The position numbers were made by a program, and so were the translations under genes. This document shows, piece after piece, positions 1 to 4,691 of a stretch of DNA of 5,105 nucleotides. Every line of letters starts with the position of its first letter. Position 1 is the stretch's first letter. The notes under the pieces are model-generated. The model was given only the letters and a program-made list of their open reading frames with translations, did not search any database and had not been told where the DNA came from. Source of the DNA: Thermoleophilia bacterium (GTDB taxonomy: Bacteria > Actinomycetota > Thermoleophilia > Miltoncostaeales > Miltoncostaeaceae); assembly GCA_029861485.1 (NCBI GenBank), contig JAOTZF010000141.1, forward strand, positions 1 to 5,105, read 5' to 3'.

Positions 1-2
1 AC

Positions 3-893
3 GCGGATCACGGGGCCGGTGCAGGCCGCGTCGCCTTCGTCGTGGGAGGAACAGGGGTGGTTGGAGCGGAAATCGTTGCGCGGCTCCTGGATCGCGGCTG
101 GACGGTGCGGGCGCTCGCCCGCAGCACTCTCGCCGAGCGGGCCTTGGCCGACGCCGGCGCCGAAGCCGTCCCCGGAAACCTGCTCGATGCGAGCGGTGAC
201 TGGCGAGCAGGTCTCGCGCGGGCCGATCTCGTCGTGAATGCGGGGCTCCCTCGGCTGAGCCCACCCGTCCGCCGCCGCCGCCTGCGCCGACTCGGACGGC
301 GCGCGAGCGATGGCGCGCGCGCGTTGGTCCGTGCGGCACCGACGACTCCGATCGTGGCCGTGTCCACCACGCTGGTCGGACAGGACCTGGCGTTAGCTCG
401 AGCCGCCAAGGCGATGGAGGCCGAGCTGGCGGGCCACCCTGACCTGGCGCTCGTACGGCTACCGTGGGTGTACGGGGCGTCGGGGCCCTTGGCCTGGGTG
501 TCGCAGGGGGTAGACGCGCGGCGTTACCGGATCGTCGGACCCGGCATCAATCGGTGGCCACTGATCTCCTCCGCAGATGCCGCGGAGGCGGTGCTGATGG
601 CTGCCGCGCTCGGCTCCGGCATCTACACGGCCAGCGAACCCGACGCGCCGCGGCAGCGGGAGCTCGTGGAGCACCTCTGCGCCACGGGCGGTACGCCAAT
701 ACCCGACCACGTCCCAGAAGCGCTCGCGACCTTCAGTCTGGGCGCGCCGCTCGCGGCGGCGCTGAGCTGCGACGGGCGCCCGGAGGTGTCGGAGGCCCTC
801 CTCGCCCAAGGCTGGCATCCCTCGTGCGAGTGGCGGAAAGACCTACTGAGGCTCACTCGGCCTGAAGCGGCTCCTGAGGAGCGATCACGGTGA
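3..893 (+). CDS. NAD(P)-binding epimerase/dehydratase-like protein (SDR superfamily), 5' end outside window
   Basis: The frame is open from base 3 to the TGA at 891-893 (296 residues visible). The GTG at 42 should not be taken as the start: the codons before it read RVAFVV, the first beta strand of a Rossmann fold, leading into the dinucleotide-binding motif GGTGVVG (visible residues 15-21). The start therefore lies upstream of the window. Other SDR-like landmarks are GNLLD after the second strand, DLVVNAG at the end of the fourth, VSTT near residue 120, RLPWVYG at 152-158 and the PLISSADAAEAV segment typical of extended SDRs. The usual catalytic YxxxK is not intact: the Lys is plausible (ARAAK, about residue 136) but the Tyr position is Ala. 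It may therefore bind a nucleotide without classical SDR catalysis. Substrate unknown. Family assignment is firm; enzymatic role is not. Its last 41 bases overlap the convergent gene at 853-1185. Confidence 0.85.
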   Translation, partial: ADHGAGAGRVAFVVGGTGVVGAEIVARLLDRGWTVRALARSTLAERALADAGAEAVPGNLLDASGDWRAGLARADLVVNAGLPRLSPPVRRRRLRRLGRRASDGARALVRAAPTTPIVAVSTTLVGQDLALARAAKAMEAELAGHPDLALVRLPWVYGASGPLAWVSQGVDARRYRIVGPGINRWPLISSADAAEAVLMAAALGSGIYTASEPDAPRQRELVEHLCATGGTPIPDHVPEALATFSLGAPLAAALSCDGRPEVSEALLAQGWHPSCEWRKDLLRLTRPEAAPEERSR

Positions 894-1185
894 GACCGCT
901 CGCCGAGCGAACCTTGCCGTCGACCATGTACTGCAGGTCGATGGTGTCGGCGCGGAGATCCTTGTAGACGCCTATTCCCAGCGAGAGCACGAGTTTCTGC
1001 CAGGAGCTCAGACGGGGCATCACCGTGAGCGGCCTGCGAAACCTGAGCCACCGCCCCTCGAGAACGTAGTCGGTGCCCTCCGCTTGCTGAACGCTGTTGA
1101 CGAAGACCTCGAAGGGCGGCTCGGCACGCTCCGGTAAGGCGACGCTCCAGAACGGCCCGGCATCGGCGTTCTCTCGCTCGGACAT
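853..1185 (-). CDS. Conserved-type hypothetical protein, 110 aa
   Basis: The minus-strand ATG is at 1185 and TGA at 853-855. The open frame extends far upstream to 2073, but that part is Ala/Gly/Ser/Thr-rich shadow of the gene on the other strand. From MSERE onward the composition becomes that of a real globular protein. Residues 25-53 (PFEVFVN..., EGRWLRFRRPL) look like beta strands, 62-74 (WQKLVLSLGIGVY) is a hydrophobic, possibly amphipathic segment, and 80-102 (DTIDLQYMVDGK...SGLTVIAP) is again strand-like. It has no signal peptide. From memory it resembles small proteins of unknown function found in Thermoleophilia and other actinobacteria; this was not searched. The start is supported by a -10 element seven bases upstream and absence of a Shine-Dalgarno, consistent with leaderless translation. 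Function unknown. Confidence 0.8.
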   Translation of the reverse strand: MSERENADAGPFWSVALPERAEPPFEVFVNSVQQAEGTDYVLEGRWLRFRRPLTVMPRLSSWQKLVLSLGIGVYKDLRADTIDLQYMVDGKVRSASGLTVIAPQEPLQAE

Positions 1186-1190
1186 ACGCG

Positions 1191-1202
1191 TCAGCCTAAC
1201 CG
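1191..1202 (-). promoter_or_regulatory. Leaderless promoter (-10 TAGGCT) of the 110-aa gene
   Basis: Read on the minus strand this is CGGTTAGGCTGA. The TAGGCT hexamer (1193-1198) matches the actinobacterial TAnnnT -10 and ends seven bases before the ATG at 1185, so transcription would begin at or next to the A of the start codon. No Shine-Dalgarno is present. No convincing -35 was seen at 16-18 bases. The same 12-mer occurs before the ABC ATPase gene at 3705-3716. Confidence 0.6.
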
Positions 1203-1308
1203 AGCGCGTGCTTGAAGCTCCCGGCGAATTCGGCACGGCTGTCATACCCCTACGAGGCCGACGTGCGACCGAGCCCTGCACGTTCCGGTCAGTTTGTGTG
1301 CTGTCCAA

Positions 1309-1325
1309 TGTCAGACCCTCTGACA
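1309..1325. promoter_or_regulatory. Perfect inverted repeat, candidate operator
   Basis: TGTCAGA (1309-1315), CCC spacer, TCTGACA (1319-1325) form a perfect 7-bp dyad. It lies 27-43 bases before the start of the secreted-protein gene, and its left arm occupies the -35 position relative to TAACCT at 1332 (17-base spacing). The placement fits a repressor or activator site. TGTCAG also resembles the first half of the PafBC/RecA-independent damage promoter, but the required TAnnnT is not found ten bases downstream. Confidence 0.45.
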
Positions 1326-1331
1326 ACGCGA

Positions 1332-1337
1332 TAACCT
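1332..1337 (+). promoter_or_regulatory. Putative -10 element (TAACCT) of the secreted-protein gene
   Basis: TAACCT fits TAnnnT and lies 14 bases before the ATG at 1352, predicting a leader of only about seven to eight bases. There is no Shine-Dalgarno before the ATG. The hexamer TGTCAG, 17 bases upstream, is a weak -35 candidate and part of the inverted repeat at 1309-1325. Confidence 0.4.
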
Positions 1338-1351
1338 CGCTCGGAACTTCT

Positions 1352-2308
1352 ATGGACGTGCCTGCCCACACGGAATCTGCCCAGCGCCGCCTCGTCGTCG
1401 GCATCGCCGCGATGCTCGCCGCGCTCGCGACGCTCTTCGCAGCCAGTCCTGCGATGGCCGAAGAGGTGGTCGTCGAGGAGGTTCTCACGGCTCCGGCGGA
1501 GAGCGAGGCGCAGGACCCCGCCGCGGCCGCGCCGTCAGGGGAGCCCGGGCCCGCGACTCCGGCAGTCGATCCTGCCGCTCTGTCTCCCGCCGAGGAGACA
1601 ACTCCCGTCGAGGAGTTGCTGACGTTGCTGCCGGCCACGGAGGCAGGGGAAGCCGTCACCGAGCCGGATCCGTTGCTCGTCGCGGTCACGCCCGAGGTGA
1701 TCGTGAACGAGCCGGCGTCACCGAGCCCCGCCGCGCCGGTCGTGTCGACGCCGGCTGCGGCCACGCCGCCCAACGCCGCGCCTGACGCGCCCAACGTAGC
1801 GGTCGCGCCGTCCAGGCCCGACCCCGTGGCCCGAAGTTCGCGGCCGTACGCGAGCCCGATCGTACCGCCGGCCACCCTCGATGCACCAGAGCCCCCGCCG
1901 GATGCGGTTCCCGCCGGTGTCGTGACCTCCAAGCGCTTGAAGCTGTCCGACTCCGGACTGGGCCCGACCATCGACAGACTCACGAAGGACTGGACGAAGC
2001 ACGCCGCGTCATCTGCGAGCGAGGACGGCGCCGAGGTGCAGATCTCGAGCACGCCCTTCGTCGAACAGATCACGGACGTACCGGCCTACGTCGCGCCGTC
2101 CGCCGCCGGAGGCTTCCTGCAGCTCCTGGTTGCCTGGGTCGCCCCGGGCGATCTCGGCGGGGCCGCCGCGCTGGCACCCCTCACTCAACTCCTTTTCGTA
2201 CTGGTCGCCTGGATGCTCGTCCGGCCGCGGCCCCTCCGGGAGACGCTCTCCCGCTTCAGCGCGGACCGCCGTATCGGCTACCGCGCCGTCGTACTCAGAC
2301 CGGGATAG
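1352..2308 (+). CDS. Secreted Ala/Pro-rich protein with C-terminal membrane anchor, 318 aa
   Basis: The ATG at 1352 was chosen although the frame is open from 1097, because it places a classical signal peptide at the N terminus: basic residues R12-R13, a hydrophobic core at 14-31 and a likely signal peptidase site after A34-M35-A36. The next ~150 residues are acidic and rich in Ala, Pro, Glu and Thr, with no recognisable domain and probably disordered. Residues about 200-245 are more mixed and may fold. Near the C terminus there is a short hydrophobic patch (255-263) and a stronger membrane helix (274-290), followed by a 28-residue tail with seven arginines, so the tail is expected on the cytoplasmic side. 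No LPXTG-type sortase motif was seen. A cell-envelope protein exposed outside the membrane is the likely picture; specific function unknown. It is divergent from the 110-aa gene. Confidence 0.75.
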   Translation: MDVPAHTESAQRRLVVGIAAMLAALATLFAASPAMAEEVVVEEVLTAPAESEAQDPAAAAPSGEPGPATPAVDPAALSPAEETTPVEELLTLLPATEAGEAVTEPDPLLVAVTPEVIVNEPASPSPAAPVVSTPAAATPPNAAPDAPNVAVAPSRPDPVARSSRPYASPIVPPATLDAPEPPPDAVPAGVVTSKRLKLSDSGLGPTIDRLTKDWTKHAASSASEDGAEVQISSTPFVEQITDVPAYVAPSAAGGFLQLLVAWVAPGDLGGAAALAPLTQLLFVLVAWMLVRPRPLRETLSRFSADRRIGYRAVVLRPG

Positions 2309-2324
2309 GTCCAGCGCCCCGGTA

Positions 2325-2343
2325 GCCGCGGCATCGCCGCGGC
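2325..2343 (+). terminator. Strong GC hairpin after the secreted-protein gene
   Basis: Two copies of GCCGCGGC (2325-2332 and 2336-2343), each self-complementary, flank ATC and pair as an 8-bp all-GC stem, 16 bases after the stop codon at 2306-2308. There is no T-run, as is common for hairpin terminators in high-GC actinobacteria. Termination is inferred from position and stability only. Confidence 0.5.
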
Positions 2344-2359
2344 CGCCTGACGCTGCCCT

Positions 2360-2379
2360 GGTTGCCCTCGTTGGCAACC
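2360..2379. promoter_or_regulatory. Inverted repeat upstream of the receiver-like gene
   Basis: GGTTGCC (2360-2366) and GGCAACC (2373-2379) form a perfect 7-bp dyad around CTCGTT. It ends three bases before an in-frame ATG at 2383 and 24 bases before the preferred ATG at 2404. It could be a second terminator hairpin, an operator, or an RNA structure in the leader. There is no T-run. Confidence 0.35.
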
Positions 2380-2403
2380 GAGATGACGACCCACCTGGAT
2401 CCG

Positions 2404-2853
2404 ATGAACGACACAATCACCGTTCTCTTCCTGGCCACCGGCGGCTCCAACCGCCGTGAGGCAGTCGATCGCCTTAAGCGACTCGAGTGCCGCGTCCACG
2501 AGGAAACTCCAACAGCCGCGGCCACCGCGGTGCCGAGCGATCTGCTGGTGCTCGACCTCCGAGAGGAGCGCGAGCACTGCGCGGAGCTCACCACGGCGCT
2601 GATGGATGATCCGCGACCACTCGTCATCCTGGCCGAGGGACCGTGCACGCAGGTGCGCGCTCTCGTCGAGCGGGCGGCGGGGACCATGCTCATGACGGGA
2701 GCCGAGGACGACTCGGGCTATCGCGTGGCGCTCAACGTCAGCCGAGGGCTCGCCGCAGGTCGGCGCTCACCTCGCCGACGAACGCGCCCGCGTGCGTCCG
2801 TGTCACCTGCCCCCCCCCTCGGCGTTGCGCCCCCCGCGGCGCTGGGCGCCTGA
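2404..2853 (+). CDS. Degenerate response-regulator receiver-like protein, probable C-terminal frameshift
   Basis: The ATG at 2404 is preferred because the first beta strand begins four residues later (ITVLFLA); an in-frame ATG at 2383 would add seven residues, and neither has a good Shine-Dalgarno. Residues 5-117 have the layout of a CheY-like receiver: strand 1 at 5-11, DLLVLDL at 46-52 with D51 in the phospho-acceptor position, strand 4 LVILAEG at 73-79 and strand 5 TMLMTG at 94-99. Key residues are missing: the acidic pair after strand 1 is A-T, the strand-4 Thr/Ser is Ala and the strand-5 Lys is absent. If the fold is right it is an unphosphorylatable pseudo-receiver. No output domain is present. 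After residue 118 the sequence becomes an Arg/Pro/Ala tail with poorer third-position GC, which suggests a lost reading frame (see 2759-2917). Could also be an unrelated alpha/beta protein. Confidence 0.6.
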   Translation: MNDTITVLFLATGGSNRREAVDRLKRLECRVHEETPTAAATAVPSDLLVLDLREEREHCAELTTALMDDPRPLVILAEGPCTQVRALVERAAGTMLMTGAEDDSGYRVALNVSRGLAAGRRSPRRRTRPRASVSPAPPLGVAPPAALGA

Positions 2854-2917
2854 CGCCGTCCGGCGCTCAGATGCCGTGGGACCAATTCATCACCTGAGCA
2901 AGGGGAACAACTCATGA
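2759..2917 (+). other. Alternative C-terminal reading frame of the receiver-like gene
   Basis: From 2759 the frame one base later reads VGAHLADERARVRPCH..., with about 87% G/C at third positions in its first 30 codons against about 71% in the annotated frame. It stays open until TGA at 2915-2917. That TGA overlaps the ATG of the miniprotein gene at 2914 as ATGA, a typical translationally coupled junction. A single-base indel around 2750-2760, in nature or in the assembly, would join the two frames. A run of nine C (2810-2818) inside this segment is a second place where sequencing or slippage errors could occur. Confidence 0.35.
2900..2906 (+). promoter_or_regulatory. Ribosome binding site of the 31-aa miniprotein
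   Basis: AAGGGGA lies seven bases before the ATG at 2914 (ten before the second ATG at 2917). It is the strongest plus-strand Shine-Dalgarno in this part of the window and is the main support for calling so short a gene. Confidence 0.6.
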
Positions 2918-3009
2918 TGACGCTCATTGGCGCCGCCTTCTTAGCAGGCTGCTTCGTGGCCGGCTTCCTGGCGACGCGCCGCTACGCTCGAGTCGCCTGC
3001 GCCTACTAG
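2914..3009 (+). CDS. 31-aa single-span membrane miniprotein
   Basis: The frame ATG ATG ACG CTC... ends at TAG 3007-3009 and encodes MMTLIGAAFLAG followed by CFVAGFLATRRYARVACAY. Residues 3-21 form one uninterrupted hydrophobic, Gly/Ala-rich helix. R22, R23 and R26 follow directly, so a span with the C terminus in the cytoplasm is expected by the positive-inside rule. Two cysteines (13 and 29) are present. A good Shine-Dalgarno precedes it, and its ATG overlaps the stop of the alternative frame of the upstream gene (ATGA). No family was recognised. Size, single span and basic tail are shared by small regulatory membrane proteins and by hydrophobic peptide toxins; the sequence cannot tell these apart. 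The stop codon lies inside a strong hairpin. Confidence 0.6.
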   Translation: MMTLIGAAFLAGCFVAGFLATRRYARVACAY

Positions 3010-3018
3010 GCGCAGGCG
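2994..3018. terminator. Bidirectional hairpin between convergent small genes
   Basis: CGCCTGCGCCTA (2994-3005) and TAGGCGCAGGCG (3007-3018) are perfect reverse complements around a single C. In RNA this would fold as a stem of about ten pairs with a small loop. It spans the stop codon of the 31-aa gene and ends directly before the stop of the convergent 74-aa gene (3019-3021), so it can end transcription from both sides. There is no T-run in either direction. Confidence 0.6.
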
Positions 3019-3243
3019 CTATGCGGCCCGCACGATCGCGCCTACCGGCTGCCCGTCCCCAATGACGGTCGATCCCAGCCGGTGGCCGCGATCATCCAGC
3101 ACCTCGCCGTTTCGTTCGGACGCCTTGATGACGCGTCCGCCCGGGGTCACGACGTAGCCCCAGCTTTCAGCAGTGCCGATATCCGGCGCGGCGTCGCGCC
3201 GCCCGTCCACTCCGGCTCGTCCATCACCACGGATCTGTCTCAT
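3019..3243 (-). CDS. Small hypothetical protein, 74 aa, behind a LexA-type box
   Basis: The minus-strand ATG is at 3243 and TAG at 3019-3021. The start is well supported by AGGAGG six bases upstream. Residues 1-27 are polar, rich in Arg, Gly and Asp, and probably unstructured. Residues 29-72 alternate hydrophobic residues with Gly-turns (GYVVTPGGRVI, GEVLDDRGHRLGSTVI, QPVGAIV), suggesting a small all-beta unit built of repeated hairpins of the form G-x-V-[VL]-x(3)-G-x-x-[IL]. No signal peptide, membrane span or cysteine is present. No named family was recognised. The palindrome GAACATATGTTC at 3285-3296 sits at the expected transcription start, so damage-inducible control by LexA is the most specific functional hint. 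It converges on the 31-aa gene with only nine bases between stop codons. Confidence 0.7.
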   Translation of the reverse strand: MRQIRGDGRAGVDGRRDAAPDIGTAESWGYVVTPGGRVIKASERNGEVLDDRGHRLGSTVIGDGQPVGAIVRAA

Positions 3244-3249
3244 CGGGAA

Positions 3250-3255
3250 CCTCCT
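3250..3255 (-). promoter_or_regulatory. Perfect Shine-Dalgarno of the 74-aa gene
   Basis: AGGAGG on the minus strand, six bases before the ATG at 3243. This settles the start codon and argues strongly that this short gene is translated. Confidence 0.75.
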
Positions 3256-3284
3256 GCCTGCGGACCCCCTCCCGGTGCGGAGAG

Positions 3285-3296
3285 GAACATATGTTC
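3285..3296. promoter_or_regulatory. Candidate LexA (SOS) box
   Basis: GAACATATGTTC is a perfect 12-bp palindrome. With one flanking base each side it agrees with the Gram-positive/actinobacterial LexA consensus CGAACRNRYGTTYG at every specified base except the first. It lies immediately downstream of a TAGTCT -10 on the minus strand, where LexA binding would block transcription of the 74-aa gene, about 40-50 bases before its ATG. Confidence 0.6.
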
Positions 3297-3300
3297 GCGT

Positions 3301-3306
3301 AGACTA
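3301..3306 (-). promoter_or_regulatory. Putative -10 (TAGTCT) of the 74-aa gene
   Basis: TAGTCT on the minus strand fits TAnnnT. The expected start point about seven bases downstream falls at the upstream edge of the LexA-type palindrome (3285-3296). TATGTT inside the palindrome is an alternative -10. No strong -35 was seen for either. Confidence 0.4.
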
Positions 3307-3368
3307 GAAGACCGCCCGGACGACCCGCTCATGACAGGTCTGAAGCGGAGATTCAGCGGTAGAGGAGC

Positions 3369-3634
3369 CCCCCAGGGCAACCGGCGCAGCAGTGCGAACG
3401 CCGTGGTCAGGGCCGGGTTGATGTGGGCGCCCGATACATGGCGGTGGCCAGGACCATGACGAGCACCGACAGCCCGAAGGCCGCTGCGATGGCACCCGAG
3501 CCGAGCGCCCCTCCGGCCTCTGCGTTCACGACGATGGCCCCGGTGCCCACGCCGACGAGCACGAAGGTGCCAATGCCCGCCGCAATGGCGCGGCGCACGA
3601 GGTCGTCGCGCCCGGCGGGTACGCCCTCGACCAC
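3369..3634 (-). pseudogene. MIP-family (aquaporin/glycerol facilitator) remnant, frameshifted and truncated
   Basis: Reading the minus strand from GTG at 3634, residues 11-62 resemble the first two membrane helices of the MIP family (AGIGTFVLVGVGTGAIVV, then a Gly/Ala linker and AAAFGLSVLVMVLAT). The frame then breaks: near 3440 the continuation HVSGAHINPALT, with the diagnostic NPA motif of the first pore loop, is in the next frame. Adding one G (GCCAT to GGCCAT) would restore LATGHVSGAHINPALT, the usual wording of the family. After the third-helix beginning TTAFALLRRLPWG (to about 3369) similarity ends, so the second half of the protein, including the second NPA, is absent. A functional channel (about 230-280 residues) cannot be made. 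The homologous core is clear; the outer limits are approximate. Confidence 0.8.
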
Positions 3635-3704
3635 CGCGAAAGGGTGCCCGAATTACCGTGACCACGATCTCCCCGAGATGTGAACGGCGGTTACGTCAGG
3701 ATGC

Positions 3705-3716
3705 CGGTTAGGCTGA
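3705..3716 (+). promoter_or_regulatory. Leaderless promoter (-10 TAGGCT) of the exporter operon
   Basis: CGGTTAGGCTGA contains TAGGCT (3709-3714), ending eight bases before the ATG at 3723, so the transcript would start at or within a base or two of the start codon. No Shine-Dalgarno is present. The 12-mer is identical to that at 1191-1202 on the minus strand. No good -35 was seen. Confidence 0.6.
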
Positions 3717-3722
3717 GCAGCC

Positions 3723-4691
3723 ATGCCCGACGAACCCGCGATCCGTGCCCAAAAGCTCTCGCGCCGGTTCCGCGAGGTGACGGCCGTCGATGAGGTGGAC
3801 CTCGCAATCGCGCGAGGTGAGATCTACGGCTTCCTCGGTCCGAACGGCGCCGGCAAGTCGACCACCGTTCGGATGTTCTGCACGCTGCTGAGCCCGACTG
3901 GCGGCTCGGCCACGGTGGCCGGATTCGACATCGCTCACCGTCCCAACGAGGTGCGGCTGAGAATCGGTGCGGCCCTCCAGGACGCCGCGCTCGATCTCAA
4001 GCAGACCGGACGCGAGATCCTGGTGCGACAGGCTCGACTCTACGGCCTGCGCTCGAGGGAGATCCGGATACGCATGGCCGACGTCCAAGGTCTGATCGAT
4101 ATCGGGGATGCCATCGACCGCCAGGTCGGCACCTACTCGGGGGGCATGCGCCGGCGCCTGAACCTCGCGGCCGCGCTCATGCACAACCCCGACATTCTCT
4201 TCCTCGACGAGCCGACGACCGGGCTCGACCCGGTGAGCCGTGCCCGGGTGTGGCAGGAAGTGCGCCGCCTCAACTCGGAGCTCGGCATGACGATCTTCCT
4301 CACCACCCAGTACCTCGAGGAGGCGGATGCCCTGGCAGATCGCGTCGGCATCATCGACGATGGGAGGCTGGTGGCCGAAGGCGAGCCCGAGAGCCTCAAG
4401 CGCGAGATCGGCCAGGATGTCGTCGTCGTCGAGATCATGGGTGACAGCCACGCCGCGCTCGCGGTTGTGCAGTCGGTCTCCGGGGTGTCTGACGCGAGGG
4501 CCTACGACACTCAGGTAGTGGCGCGAGTGGGGGGCTCCGGCAGCGCGTCCATCGGACCGATCGCCGTTGCCCTCGATCGGGCGGGGCTCGCGGTGGCCAA
4601 CCTCTCCCTCCGGCGACCGACCCTCGACGATGTGTTCCTCGAAGCGACCGGTGCGCGACTGCAGAGCGAACAGGCCGGAGAGCCCGTTTGA
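3723..4691 (+). CDS. DrrA-type ABC exporter ATPase, 322 aa
   Basis: This is a complete nucleotide-binding subunit of an ABC-2 type efflux transporter. Walker A is GPNGAGKST at 39-47, the Q-loop Gln is Q86, the signature is YSGGMRRRL at 138-146, Walker B is ILFLDE at 158-163 and the D-loop is GLDP at 167-170. The switch position carries Gln (TTQYLEEAD, Q196) rather than His, which is usual in the DrrA subfamily and not a defect. About residues 225-315 form the C-terminal domain typical of DrrA-like ATPases (DUF4162 type), ending with RRPTLDDVFLEATG. It would hydrolyse ATP on the cytoplasmic face and power the permease encoded next, with which it overlaps by four bases. Family members export antibiotics such as daunorubicin, or lipids; the substrate cannot be read here, and no biosynthetic gene is in the window. 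The start is supported by the leaderless -10 upstream. Confidence 0.95.
   Translation: MPDEPAIRAQKLSRRFREVTAVDEVDLAIARGEIYGFLGPNGAGKSTTVRMFCTLLSPTGGSATVAGFDIAHRPNEVRLRIGAALQDAALDLKQTGREILVRQARLYGLRSREIRIRMADVQGLIDIGDAIDRQVGTYSGGMRRRLNLAAALMHNPDILFLDEPTTGLDPVSRARVWQEVRRLNSELGMTIFLTTQYLEEADALADRVGIIDDGRLVAEGEPESLKREIGQDVVVVEIMGDSHAALAVVQSVSGVSDARAYDTQVVARVGGSGSASIGPIAVALDRAGLAVANLSLRRPTLDDVFLEATGARLQSEQAGEPV
4677..4682 (+). promoter_or_regulatory. Ribosome binding site for the permease gene
   Basis: GGAGAG inside the end of the ATPase gene lies five bases before TTG 4688 and 17 before the alternative GTG 4700. The spacing favours the TTG start. Confidence 0.55.

Noticed and set aside
1309..1325. 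PafBC/RecA-independent DNA-damage promoter
   Set aside because: TGTCAG is present, but no TAnnnT lies about ten bases downstream on either strand, so the composite motif is incomplete.
1097..1351. N-terminal extension of the secreted protein
   Set aside because: It overlaps the 110-aa gene, lies across both promoters and would bury the signal peptide that starts at 1352.
1186..2073. Long upstream extension of the minus-strand frame that ends at 853
   Set aside because: Its Gly/Ala/Ser/Thr-rich sequence is the mirror of the Ala/Pro-rich secreted-protein gene. The real gene starts at 1185, where globular composition and a -10 element begin.
2643..2897. Third reading frame through the end of the receiver-like gene
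   Set aside because: Arg/Gly/His-rich product without structure; it does not connect to the upstream receiver-like sequence as well as the 2759-2917 frame does.
3082..3683. Plus-strand open frames across the 74-aa gene and MIP remnant
   Set aside because: No family resemblance; the minus strand carries the Shine-Dalgarno, the membrane helices and the NPA motif.
4308..4310. Missing H-loop histidine in the ATPase (Gln instead)
   Set aside because: TTQYLEEAD is normal for DrrA-type ATPases and is not evidence of inactivity.
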